From a virus: a stretch of DNA of 22,973 nucleotides. Positions 14,812 to 22,769 of this stretch are shown piece after piece. Where the stretch lies: the IMG/VR virus record IMGVR_UViG_3300017987_000381, positions 1 through 22,973 of that record. One strand, written 5' to 3'. Within the stretch, counting starts at the first letter, position 1. The number at the start of each line of letters is the position of its first letter. The notes beneath the pieces are model-generated. The model saw only the letters and a list, made by a program, of their open reading frames with translations, made no database searches and was not told the DNA's origin. The translations under genes were made by a program, and so were the position numbers.

Positions 14812-17640
14812 ATGACAACACTTCCTCGTAATAATCCTCTTTCCTATTTAGGAGTAAGAGCAAAAAACCCAGCAAATGTTATAGAAGCAACACGCGCTCC
14901 TACAACAAGCGATACAGAGTATGTAGTAGGTACTATTTGGATAGACCAAACAGCTCAACTAAGTTATCAGCTTATTGTAATCTCTGCTGGTTCAGCAACA
15001 TGGGGCGTTTTAAGCCCAGGTGCATCCGACGTTGATACAATTAACTCACTAGCACCAGTTGCAGGAAACATCATTATAGATGGCGGAACTAATGTTACAG
15101 ATGTCAATGCTGGTAACACCGTAACTTTAAATTTAGATGACGCAATTACACTTGCTACAAGCGTCACATCTCCTATTTATGCCTCTGCAGCTGCAATGGC
15201 AATTAACCCAGTAGGCGCTTTGACTGTAACTGGTGGAACAACCATCGACATCAATGCAGCAGCTGGTAGCAATATCACCATGCAAATGGGTGATGCTGCA
15301 GGAGCAAATGTTATAGATTTTGAAGATTCAACTTCAGCAACTGTTGCATCTTTAGACTCAAACGGAACACTTACTGTTGTAAATATGGATGGTATCATTG
15401 GAGCAACAACTCCAGCAGCTGGTGCATTTACTACTTCAACGGCTACTACTTCTTACACAGCACCTTTATTTACTGCTAATGCAGCAGATGCATTAATTCA
15501 AGCAGGCGGAGCAAATGACGTTGTTGTAAGACTAGGAGATAATGCAGGTGCAACATATTTCAGAGTACAAGACTCTGATTCTGCAGATATGTGGACAGTA
15601 GACTCAAATGGAACATTTGCAGCTTTTGCAGGTCTTACTGTAACCGGTGCTTTTGCTCAGACAGCTGGTACATTCAACGCTGGAGCAGATGCCACAGCAA
15701 ATGCTGTAAATATTGGAACTGGAGCAGCAGCAAAACCTATAACAATAGGAAATGTTACTGGAGCTTCTTCATTGGATTTATTAGCTGGAACTGGAAACTT
15801 TTCTTTAGAAGGAAATGTAGCAACAACATATGCAATTTCAAATGTTGGCGCTAATACAGGTCAAGTAGATATAGCTGGAGGTACTGGAGCACGTACAATT
15901 AACTTAGGTTTAGGCGGAACAGGCATAAAAACCATCAATATTGGTACTGCTGCTACTGCTGACGTAATCTCGATAGGCGATGCAACTGGAGCAGGAAGTT
16001 TGAGCATGGACGCAGGTTCTGGTGGCTTCTCTCTTGATTCAACAGGAGCTTCTAACATAACTGTAACAGCAGCTGGATTAGATTTAAGTCTTCAAGGCGT
16101 TGGTGGTGCTGTCAATATGACATCAACACAAACAGAAAATGATGCTATCTACATTGAAGCATCAGCTGCCAATGGAGGTGTTCAGATTCTAGCAGGAACA
16201 GGCGGAATCAGAATGGGTGATGAAGCTGATTGTACAGGTATCACTATTGGTAATATTGCTCCTACAGCAAATAGAAATATCACAATCGGTGCGGGAACTG
16301 TTGTAACAGCCTCTGTAACTGATGATATTTCTATCGGAGATGGCGGTGCAACAACAAATGCTGACTCTATCAAGAGTGTAGACATAAACAATGGTGGAGT
16401 AACACTAGGCCAAGTATTAACATACATTGCAGGTGGTGCAGTAACTTCTGGTACACATACTACAGAAATTGCATGTGGTAACGTAGCTGCTGGTACAGCA
16501 ACACTCAATATCTCTGATGGAACAGGAACAAAAACTGTTAACCTTGGAAATGCAGATGCTAATACAACATTGAACATCGATGCAGCAACAGTGATCAATG
16601 ATGATGTAAATGCTAATTTCTCTGCATGTACAGGGACAAGTACAGGAGCCATCACCTTAGGAAATATTGCTACTTCAACAGCAATGATTCTTGAGTCTAG
16701 CACGACACTTACTGCAGATACAGCAGGTAACATTGCGATTAACTCCTCAGCAGGTACAATTCTGATTGGTAACGATGATGTCGACCAAAACATGGGATTC
16801 GGTACTGATGGAGAAAGAACCGTAACTGTTGGCTCGACAAATGGTGCTGCAGGTTTAGTATTACAAGCTGGTACTGGTGAGATCACTATGACCGGAACTG
16901 TAAAACAAATTGATGCAGAGATTATGGGAACGACAGGAATTTATATTCCTACTATAAACATGAGCCCAGTAATGACAACTGCAGCAAATACAGGTGGTGT
17001 AGCAACAGGTGCTACAGGCGATGTAAACCTGATGTCTTTACAAAATCAAGCTATTATGAGTCAGTTTATCTTAGGTGCAGGACAAACTATAATTGCACCA
17101 AGAATGACAGCAAATGGATTATTAATATCACTTGATTTGACAGCAACTGAGGGAGCTGAATATGGATTTGAAGGCGCGCTAGATAGTACGTTCGGATTTA
17201 CAGTAGGTACTTCTGGAGCATTTTTCTTTGAGCTTGATCTCTATATCAACGATATGGATGGAGCTGATCCTTATATATTTGGATTTAGAAAGACAGAAGC
17301 AAATAACGCTACATTTGCTAACTACACAGACTACTATGCTTTAGGGATGAACGCTGGTACAAGTGTAACAAACCTTGTCATCTTTGATGAATTGAATTCA
17401 ACCGGACAAACCATAACAGACACAACAGACGCATGGGGTGGAGACGGAACTACTAACACTCTTAGAATTGATGTATCAGCAGCTGGTGTATGTACTTCAT
17501 ATATTAATGGAACCATTGCAACAGCAGCGCCAGCATTTACGTTTGACGCAGATCGAGTAACTCCATTTATTCGTTTGACTCATAGTGCAAGTCCAACTCA
17601 AGTTGCTATCACAGGAATGAGAATTGGTTTACAAGCATAA
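14812..17640 (+). CDS. Large repetitive tail fibre / appendage protein (942 aa)
   Basis: The N-terminal 70 residues (VIEATRAPTTSDTEYVVGTI, YQLIVISAGSATWGVLSPG) form a virion-attachment-like motif seen in phage tail proteins. Residues about 80-720 are low-complexity Gly/Thr/Ala/Asn/Ile repeats that suit a long beta-helix or beta-roll fibre; a recurring unit is T-I-N-I/L-G-x-A-D/G-A, for example ATADVISIGDATGAGSLSM and AAKPITIGNVTGASSLDLL. The C-terminal part from about residue 753 changes to a compact beta domain (GAFFFELDLYIND, DPYIFGFRKTE, AAPAFTFDADRVTPFIRLTH), resembling a lectin-like jelly roll, and would be the receptor-binding tip. It is followed by a hairpin terminator. Role in host adsorption is inference. 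Confidence 0.75.
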   Translation: MTTLPRNNPLSYLGVRAKNPANVIEATRAPTTSDTEYVVGTIWIDQTAQLSYQLIVISAGSATWGVLSPGASDVDTINSLAPVAGNIIIDGGTNVTDVNAGNTVTLNLDDAITLATSVTSPIYASAAAMAINPVGALTVTGGTTIDINAAAGSNITMQMGDAAGANVIDFEDSTSATVASLDSNGTLTVVNMDGIIGATTPAAGAFTTSTATTSYTAPLFTANAADALIQAGGANDVVVRLGDNAGATYFRVQDSDSADMWTVDSNGTFAAFAGLTVTGAFAQTAGTFNAGADATANAVNIGTGAAAKPITIGNVTGASSLDLLAGTGNFSLEGNVATTYAISNVGANTGQVDIAGGTGARTINLGLGGTGIKTINIGTAATADVISIGDATGAGSLSMDAGSGGFSLDSTGASNITVTAAGLDLSLQGVGGAVNMTSTQTENDAIYIEASAANGGVQILAGTGGIRMGDEADCTGITIGNIAPTANRNITIGAGTVVTASVTDDISIGDGGATTNADSIKSVDINNGGVTLGQVLTYIAGGAVTSGTHTTEIACGNVAAGTATLNISDGTGTKTVNLGNADANTTLNIDAATVINDDVNANFSACTGTSTGAITLGNIATSTAMILESSTTLTADTAGNIAINSSAGTILIGNDDVDQNMGFGTDGERTVTVGSTNGAAGLVLQAGTGEITMTGTVKQIDAEIMGTTGIYIPTINMSPVMTTAANTGGVATGATGDVNLMSLQNQAIMSQFILGAGQTIIAPRMTANGLLISLDLTATEGAEYGFEGALDSTFGFTVGTSGAFFFELDLYINDMDGADPYIFGFRKTEANNATFANYTDYYALGMNAGTSVTNLVIFDELNSTGQTITDTTDAWGGDGTTNTLRIDVSAAGVCTSYINGTIATAAPAFTFDADRVTPFIRLTHSASPTQVAITGMRIGLQA

Positions 17641-17696
17641 TCAGTAAAACTGAATTTCTTGAAAGAAAATTAAAAATATCTTAGAAGAAAAACAAA

Positions 17697-17717
17697 GCCC
17701 CTTTCTCGTAAAGGGGC
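17697..17717 (+). terminator. Hairpin GCCCCTTT/AAAGGGGC after the tail fibre gene
   Basis: A perfect 8-bp stem, GCCCCTTT (17697-17704) and AAAGGGGC (17710-17717), closes a five-base loop 57 bases after the fibre stop. Little T follows on the + strand, while A-rich sequence precedes it, so it could also work in reverse. It probably ends or attenuates the ejection-fibre transcript. Confidence 0.6.
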
Positions 17718-17746
17718 AAATTAACAACATACTCAAGGATTTTAAT

Positions 17747-17974
17747 ATGACTGAAGAAATTAAAGAAATAGAAGAAGAAGAAGAACAAAAATACGTTCAA
17801 TTTCTTATAGAAAAGAATGAGCGGCAGTACAGATTTGTTATGCCCGTTGGGGCCCCAATGACTGAAGCATTTGATACAGCTATAGAAGTTGCTAATAATC
17901 TTGCAGATATCATGAAAAAGGCTACAACAAAACCAAAAGAAGAAGAAGAAATAGAAGAAGAAAAGCCAGAATAA
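17747..17974 (+). CDS. Small acidic conserved phage protein (75 aa)
   Basis: This 75-residue product has Glu-rich ends (EEIKEIEEEEEQKYV; EEEEIEEEKPE) around a short folded core, FVMPVGAPMTEAFDTAIEVA. That core, FVMPVGAP followed by an amphipathic helix, occurs in small uncharacterised proteins next to phage tail genes, so I regard it as a genuine conserved gene. AGGA lies before the ATG. It lies alone between two hairpin terminators. It could be an assembly chaperone or a small structural protein; no activity can be read from the sequence. Confidence 0.75.
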   Translation: MTEEIKEIEEEEEQKYVQFLIEKNERQYRFVMPVGAPMTEAFDTAIEVANNLADIMKKATTKPKEEEEIEEEKPE

Positions 17975-17988
17975 AAAAGACGCAAGGA

Positions 17989-18012
17989 CCTGCTGATTTG
18001 TATGTCAGCAGG
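17989..18012 (+). terminator. Intrinsic-type terminator after the acidic gene
   Basis: CCTGCTGA (17989-17996) and TCAGCAGG (18005-18012) form a perfect 8-bp stem with an eight-base loop, followed by GGCTTATTTTTATAAT, a T-rich tail. This is the best intrinsic terminator in the window and lies 14 bases after the acidic gene. Confidence 0.7.
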
Positions 18013-18050
18013 GGCTTATTTTTATAATAATTTTAATATAGGAGTGCTTT

Positions 18051-18395
18051 ATGGCATTCGGGAAAAGAGCAACTTTTGACACTGTAAGAGAAGTTGCATT
18101 TGGTAGTGTTGGTGCAGCATATGCAGCACTAGGAGCAGCTACAACAGATTACACAAGAATTTTTTCCATATATAATGCTACTGACGCTGATGTGGATATT
18201 TCCTTTGATGGAGTAAATGATCATCTAAGAATAGCATCAGGAACAGGACAGATATATGATTTAACGACCAATAAAGTAAAAGACGATGGTCTCTTTTTAC
18301 CTAAAGGAACAGTATTTTATCAAAAAAGATCAGCAGGAGCTCCTACAGCAGGTAATCTGTGGGTACAGGTAACATATGCTACCGGAGGTTTCTAA
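18051..18395 (+). CDS. Small virion-associated protein (114 aa), phage tail/decoration type
   Basis: A GGAG site precedes the ATG. The 114-residue product is a single beta domain: VREVAFGSVGAAYAALGA, YTRIFSIYNATDADVDISFD, GVNDHLRIASGTGQIYDL, FLPKGTVFYQKR and a terminal strand WVQVTYATGGF. I recognise this strand pattern (NATDADV-ISFDG, then an IASG motif and a 'GT-FYQK' strand) from many short phage proteins placed near tail fibre genes; their function is not well defined. It opens the fibre cassette right after a terminator, so a promoter probably lies in the 18013-18050 gap. Confidence 0.7.
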   Translation: MAFGKRATFDTVREVAFGSVGAAYAALGAATTDYTRIFSIYNATDADVDISFDGVNDHLRIASGTGQIYDLTTNKVKDDGLFLPKGTVFYQKRSAGAPTAGNLWVQVTYATGGF

Positions 18396-18919
18396 TGTCT
18401 CAAATTGCAAATATAGGTGGTTCAGGAACAATATCTCCTGATATAGAAACTCTCACAGGAGATGTAGGTGGTGCTGTAGGTCCGGATGGAGCTTTCAATG
18501 TCAATATCGTAACAGACGAGTTTTTGACAACAACAGGGAACCCAGCGACGAATACTATAACAATATCCCTAGACGAAACTGCCAGAGATACAGGACAGAC
18601 TATAGGTGCTGTAACAGACGATATAGCTGTTTTAACTCTCGCGGGAGTTCCTGCAGTTTATCAAATAGAAGCGAAAGTTGTTGGTTTTGAATCAACAACC
18701 CCTGCAGTATGTGGCTATAATTTAATTTGTGTAGCAAGAACAACAGGTGCAGCGGCAGTAGTAGCAGGAGCTCAAGATAGATATAACGCCGAAGAAGCCG
18801 CTCTTGCAACAGCTTCTGCTAGTTTTATTGCTGTTGGCAATACGATTGTAGTTCGTGTAACAGGGGTAATAGGCCTCACGATCAATTGGGAAGCCGAAAT
18901 TAATTATATAACACTTTAA
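18395..18919 (+). CDS. Tail fibre-type structural protein (174 aa)
   Basis: The start is set at ATG 18395, which shares one base with the preceding TAA and has GGAGG seven bases upstream; an in-frame GTG at 18359 would put the start inside the upstream gene. The N-terminal stretch ETLTGDVGGAVGPDGAFNVN is a motif found in many phage fibre proteins. The rest is Thr/Ala-rich beta strands (TNTITISLDETARDTG, YQIEAKVVGFESTTP, TIVVRVTGVIGLTINW). It is translationally coupled with the previous gene. It is probably a short fibre or fibre-base protein. Confidence 0.7.
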   Translation: MSQIANIGGSGTISPDIETLTGDVGGAVGPDGAFNVNIVTDEFLTTTGNPATNTITISLDETARDTGQTIGAVTDDIAVLTLAGVPAVYQIEAKVVGFESTTPAVCGYNLICVARTTGAAAVVAGAQDRYNAEEAALATASASFIAVGNTIVVRVTGVIGLTINWEAEINYITL

Positions 18920-18932
18920 GGAGGAATTACTT

Positions 18933-20138
18933 ATGGGTGGTTTTGATAATGACTGTTTGTTTTTCTCCGGAGGAATGGACACACGGGGACTGGATCCTAC
19001 AACAAATCCAGTAGTAAACCAAATGGTTGCCGATGGGCAACTTTTAATAGGAGCAGCAGTTGCTCCATATATAAGAGCTGCAAATCTAGCTTCTGCTGGT
19101 GGGACAGTAACCATTACGAATGGTGCAGGAACAATAAATTTAGAAGCAGGGGCAGCCGTTCCTACAAGTTTTGTAGCAGAGGACGCGTCTTCAGCAACAC
19201 CAGCATTAAATATATTGAATATAGTTGGTACTTCAACTAACGGAATAAATACAACCGCAGCAGGAAATACAGTAACAGTTTCTATGGGAGATAATCTATA
19301 CGGTGACTTTGCTTTCATTAATCTTGCCCCAGCTACAGAAAGGCTTGTATATATAGCCAACACAGACACTGATGCTGCATCAACAGCAGAATTTCGACTT
19401 TCTGTTCCTCCTGCTGGCGCTGACGCTATGATAGTTTGGGAAATAATGGGGTCTTCATTTTATTCAATAGGAGTTGATAATAGCGATTCTGATAATTGGA
19501 AAATTACTAATTCTTCAGATACTTCTTCTGGAGATGATCTTTTTTCTCTTACAAATGCTGGTGTTATCACTCTGCACAATGACTTAGATGTCACAGAGGG
19601 AGGAACTGGTGTAAGTACATTCACCTCTCATGGAATTTTAATTGGTAATGGCGCTAATGATCTTCAAGTCACAGCAGAACCATCAGATGGGCAGTTGCTA
19701 ATTGGTTCTACAGGAAATACACCTTCACTTGCTACTTTGACAGCAGGGACAAATATTGGCATTACCAATGCCGCAGGGTCTATTACTATTAACCAAACTA
19801 CAGCAAGTGGTGGATTGTTTTGGAGCAATATAGGAGCCTCAGGAAACCTTGTTGTAGGTTCAGGCTATGTATGTACTGCTGGAGCTGCGTTAAGTTTTGC
19901 ACTGCCAGCTACATCAGCTGTAGGCACAGAAGTTGCTATATCATTAGCAGGTTCAACTTCTTGGACGATTACACAAGGAGCTAATCAGTACATAAGATTT
20001 GGAAATTCGTTGACTACTGTTGGGGCTGGAGGATCTTTAGCTTCTACATCAGCAGGAGATACAGTTCATTTAGTTTGTATGGAAGCAAATCTCGGCTGGG
20101 TCGTCATTTCGTCGATTGGAAATATTACCATCGTTTAA
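18933..20138 (+). CDS. Tail fibre protein with C-terminal tip domain (401 aa)
   Basis: The 401-residue protein follows by 13 bases with GGAGG. The N-terminal part (DPTTNPVVNQMVADGQLLIG) and a second copy of the QLLIG element near residue 253 (SDGQLLIGSTGNTPSLATL) belong to the 'GGTG-x-S-F-x-S-H-GIL-IGNGA' type repeats common in tail fibres (EGGTGVSTFTSHGILIGNGA). The C-terminal about 110 residues (LPATSAVGTEVAIS, ANQYIRFGNSLTTVGAGGSL, GWVVISSIGNITIV) form a domain also found at the end of the next gene. Such shared ends suggest a common trimerisation or receptor-binding tip. Confidence 0.75.
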   Translation: MGGFDNDCLFFSGGMDTRGLDPTTNPVVNQMVADGQLLIGAAVAPYIRAANLASAGGTVTITNGAGTINLEAGAAVPTSFVAEDASSATPALNILNIVGTSTNGINTTAAGNTVTVSMGDNLYGDFAFINLAPATERLVYIANTDTDAASTAEFRLSVPPAGADAMIVWEIMGSSFYSIGVDNSDSDNWKITNSSDTSSGDDLFSLTNAGVITLHNDLDVTEGGTGVSTFTSHGILIGNGANDLQVTAEPSDGQLLIGSTGNTPSLATLTAGTNIGITNAAGSITINQTTASGGLFWSNIGASGNLVVGSGYVCTAGAALSFALPATSAVGTEVAISLAGSTSWTITQGANQYIRFGNSLTTVGAGGSLASTSAGDTVHLVCMEANLGWVVISSIGNITIV

Positions 20139-20147
20139 GGAGATAGA

Positions 20148-21578
20148 GTGGCTACAAAAAATGCAATTAACACAGAGTATTTAGCTAGTGCTGACACAAT
20201 AAAGACAGGCACTAGCACTTTAGAATTAATGGCTCCTGATACATTTAGCACATACATGGAAGACCTAATTTTTACTGGATTCCAATCATGGTCTGGTGCT
20301 GGTGCTTATTTTGATGATACTACCTTAGGAGAGTTTGAACTTCTACGAGGTGGAACTGGGTACATTAAAGGGAAGCTGGTAACTTTTGCAGGATCGCAAA
20401 CCGTCACTGGCATGACTGCTGGTAATACGTATTACATATATATCGATTCATCAGGAGATATCCAAAAAACTCCTACATATTCTGCAGCTTTATTCAAAGA
20501 AAATATAGTTCTTTTTGAGTGTATGAGAGATTCAACACCTGTGACAAATAACCAAGTTACAGTAAAAGAAAATCATCCGTATAGCTACCCTGTACAAATT
20601 TCTGTTTTTCAACATGCTGTGATAGGAACAGTAATTGAAAATGTTAATCAAGGTGCAAATATTGTTCTTAATGGAACACAGAAAATTGAAATTAGTGGAG
20701 CAGATGTTTTCTCAGATCATGGATTAGAGACAACAATTCCTGACAGTGGTGGCGTTGGAGTTACATGGAACAAATACTATACGACAGCAGGTGGAAAATG
20801 GGCATTAGATGGAACTTCTGATACATTTACTGGAAGATACAATAATGCAGGAACTCCTACGGCATTAGGCGCAAATAAGTTTGGAATCTATACTCTATAT
20901 GTATCAAAAGATAACTTAAATGCTTCAACTCCTGTATATTTTGCTGTACTAGATGACGCGCAGTATAATAATTTAACAGCTGCAGATACAGCAATAACAA
21001 ATCAAACTATATCTAAGCAATCAAATGAACTTGCGCAGCTTGAGTTAGCTCAACTTGGATATATTATTTACAGCGAATCTGCAAATGCTATTTCCCAAGT
21101 AATAATTGAAAAAGCAACTCTAAAACAGACGCAGTCTACTTCTGGCACAAACATAGCTGCCCTTATAAATACAACCACCACAAACTTTGATGGCTGGTTA
21201 GATTCTTCGAACACAAACGTGCAATCTGCTCTTGATGAGCTAGATGATTCACAGAGATTTACAGAAGAAACCGGAATAGCGGCTAATCTTGCTGTCAACA
21301 GAGGTGTTATTACAAATAATGTAGCTCTTGTGACTTTAACTTTACCTGCTACTGCAGAAGTTGGAGACACGATTGAAGTTGCTGGCAAAGGAGCTGGAAA
21401 ATGGCTAATTGCTCAAAATGCTGGTCAGACAGTTCATTTCGGGAATACAAACACGACAACAGGAGCAGGTGGATCGCTTGCTGCTACATTGCAATATGAC
21501 ACCATAAAATTAGTATGCATAACTGCCAACACAAATTTTGTAGTTACCTGTGCGGTAGGTAACATTGTCATTGCATAG
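20148..21578 (+). CDS. Tail fibre protein with the same C-terminal tip domain (476 aa)
   Basis: It begins at GTG with GGAG seven bases upstream. The N-terminal 140 residues form a beta domain (YIKGKLVTFAGSQTVTGMTA, GNTYYIYIDSSGDIQKTP) as in virion-anchoring fibre domains. The middle contains further beta parts and a helical section (ISKQSNELAQLELAQLGYII), and then the typical connector NFDGWLDSSNTNVQSALDEL before the tip. The last about 110 residues (LPATAEVGDTIEVAGKGAGK, VHFGNTNTTTGAGGSL, NFVVTCAVGNIVIA) match the end of the preceding fibre domain by domain. It is probably a receptor-binding fibre. Confidence 0.75.
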   Translation: MATKNAINTEYLASADTIKTGTSTLELMAPDTFSTYMEDLIFTGFQSWSGAGAYFDDTTLGEFELLRGGTGYIKGKLVTFAGSQTVTGMTAGNTYYIYIDSSGDIQKTPTYSAALFKENIVLFECMRDSTPVTNNQVTVKENHPYSYPVQISVFQHAVIGTVIENVNQGANIVLNGTQKIEISGADVFSDHGLETTIPDSGGVGVTWNKYYTTAGGKWALDGTSDTFTGRYNNAGTPTALGANKFGIYTLYVSKDNLNASTPVYFAVLDDAQYNNLTAADTAITNQTISKQSNELAQLELAQLGYIIYSESANAISQVIIEKATLKQTQSTSGTNIAALINTTTTNFDGWLDSSNTNVQSALDELDDSQRFTEETGIAANLAVNRGVITNNVALVTLTLPATAEVGDTIEVAGKGAGKWLIAQNAGQTVHFGNTNTTTGAGGSLAATLQYDTIKLVCITANTNFVVTCAVGNIVIA

Positions 21579-21795
21579 GAAAGGTTAATGTTGTTGAACG
21601 CGACGGGAATAAGTGCACAAAATGTGGAGAGTTAGAAGGACTGTTGGAATAAAGGCGGTAAACTTTCCGAAGAACATAAAGAAAAACTTAGGGGTCCACG
21701 TCCCCACGTTGTTCCGTGGAATTTAGGAAACAGAGAAGAAATACCAAAAACTAGAGTATACAAAAAATACAGAAACAATAACTTAAGGATAAACA
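21579..21795 (+). pseudogene. Decayed HNH homing endonuclease with NUMOD3-like motif
   Basis: This gap between two fibre genes contains two reading-frame pieces. In one frame, 21587-21649 reads NVVERDGNKCTKCGELEGLL, with RDGNKC-x-x-C matching the zinc-knuckle start of HNH homing enzymes, then stops at TAA 21650. One base later in the next frame, 21651-21728 reads KGGKLSEEHKEKLRGPRPHV then VPWNLG, matching the NUMOD3 motif (G-K-x-SEE-x-K-x-K and a W-N-x-G end). The His-His and Asn residues of the HNH fold are missing. I read this as a deletion-plus-frameshift remnant. It has no start codon of its own and no intron features. Confidence 0.6.
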
Positions 21796-22317
21796 ATGGT
21801 AACTATAAATACAATTAATACAGGGACTGGTACAACGGGGCAGGTTCTCACCAGTAATGGCACTCCAAATGCCCCAACATTTCAGACAGGATCAGCGACT
21901 TCTGTAAAACTAACACTGTCCTCATCGGATATAAAAAGTTTAAATGGCACTCCTATTGAATTAATACCTGCACAGGGTGCTAATCAGGTAATCAGAGTAT
22001 TAGGAGTTACTTCTAAATTTGTTTATGGAGGATCAAACGTTTTTATCGCAGCAGCAGGGCAGACAGTTCAAATATATTATGCTGGAACGTCTTCGATTGC
22101 TTTGCTTACGACAGTTTTCAACGGTCAGCTAACAGCTGCTGCTTCTACTTTTCAAGCTTCGGAAGTTACAGGTGTTATAAATAACAAGGCTGTAGGAGAA
22201 ATCGATAATGTGGCAGTTATGGTAAATAATCCAGTAGCCAATGAAATTACAGGAAATGCCGGTAACGATAACGAAATAATTATTGAAGCTGTCTACATGG
22301 TCGGAGATCTATCTTAA
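21796..22317 (+). CDS. Tail-associated structural protein (173 aa)
   Basis: The ATG has an AAGGA site 6 bases upstream. The 173-residue product begins TINTINTGTGTTGQVLTSNG, a 'GQVLTSNGTPNAPTF' motif found in phage fibre and tail-tip proteins, followed by beta strands (ANQVIRVLGVTSKFVYGG, GQTVQIYYAGTSSIALLTT). No membrane segment is seen. It ends the virion module and is followed by a non-structural gene. It may be a short fibre or fibre-tip cap; precise role unknown. Confidence 0.7.
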   Translation: MVTINTINTGTGTTGQVLTSNGTPNAPTFQTGSATSVKLTLSSSDIKSLNGTPIELIPAQGANQVIRVLGVTSKFVYGGSNVFIAAAGQTVQIYYAGTSSIALLTTVFNGQLTAAASTFQASEVTGVINNKAVGEIDNVAVMVNNPVANEITGNAGNDNEIIIEAVYMVGDLS

Positions 22318-22319
22318 GA

Positions 22320-22769
22320 GTGCATAAAAAAACCTTCCTGACAGGTCTGATTCCTTTAAAAGTAATCTCTGCTGCCAATAAGCGTGAGCACTGGGCTATT
22401 AAGCATAAAAGAGATAGGTTGCAAAAAAATACAGTTGCGATGTATCTGAATTCTTACAAAGACTTAATCACTTTGCCTTGTGTTGTTAAATTAACGCGGG
22501 TTGCTCCAAGAAAACTAGATGGAGACAATCTGCAATATGCGTTTAAAGGCATCAGAGATGCCGTGTGTTCGATTATAAAGCCAGGGCTTGCCGCAGGAAG
22601 GGCGGACGACGATGAGCGAATACAGATAGAATACATGCAGCACAGCGATGGCCCTAAGGTGTATGGGTTTAAAATAACCATAGAATGCGAGAATAATAAT
22701 GAAGAAAATGATCATACTGATGATTCTGTTGAGTTCAACTATACTTGCAAAGAAGGAGAATGTCTGTGA
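22320..22769 (+). CDS. RusA-like Holliday junction resolvase
   Basis: RusA-family enzymes cleave four-way DNA junctions during phage recombination and before packaging. This 149-residue protein begins at GTG directly after the previous stop. It carries the conserved segment APRKLDGDNLQYAFKGIRDA (about residues 62-81), where Asp67 and Asp69 match the paired catalytic acids in the D-x-D-N motif, and a second acidic cluster RADDDER (residues 94-100) that matches the third. The strand pair around YGFKITIE closes the fold. From about residue 122 the tail is low-complexity acidic (ECENNNEENDHTDD) and overlaps the next gene in another frame. The family match is by eye but strong. Confidence 0.8.
   Translation: MHKKTFLTGLIPLKVISAANKREHWAIKHKRDRLQKNTVAMYLNSYKDLITLPCVVKLTRVAPRKLDGDNLQYAFKGIRDAVCSIIKPGLAAGRADDDERIQIEYMQHSDGPKVYGFKITIECENNNEENDHTDDSVEFNYTCKEGECL

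Noticed and set aside
15591-15854. Cys-rich + strand ORF inside the large fibre gene
   Set aside because: It is an out-of-frame reading of the repeat region. The apparent Cys and Ser pattern comes from repeated GCA/TGT codons in the real frame.
16182-16886. Long minus-strand ORF (234 codons) opposite the fibre gene
   Set aside because: It is a shadow of the repetitive Gly/Thr/Ala coding sequence, whose complement is rich in Pro/Val/Ala. No ribosome site, and the + strand gene is well supported.
18722-19369. Minus-strand ORF (215 codons) across two fibre genes
   Set aside because: It spans the boundary of two + strand genes, has odd composition and no ribosome site; a complement artefact.
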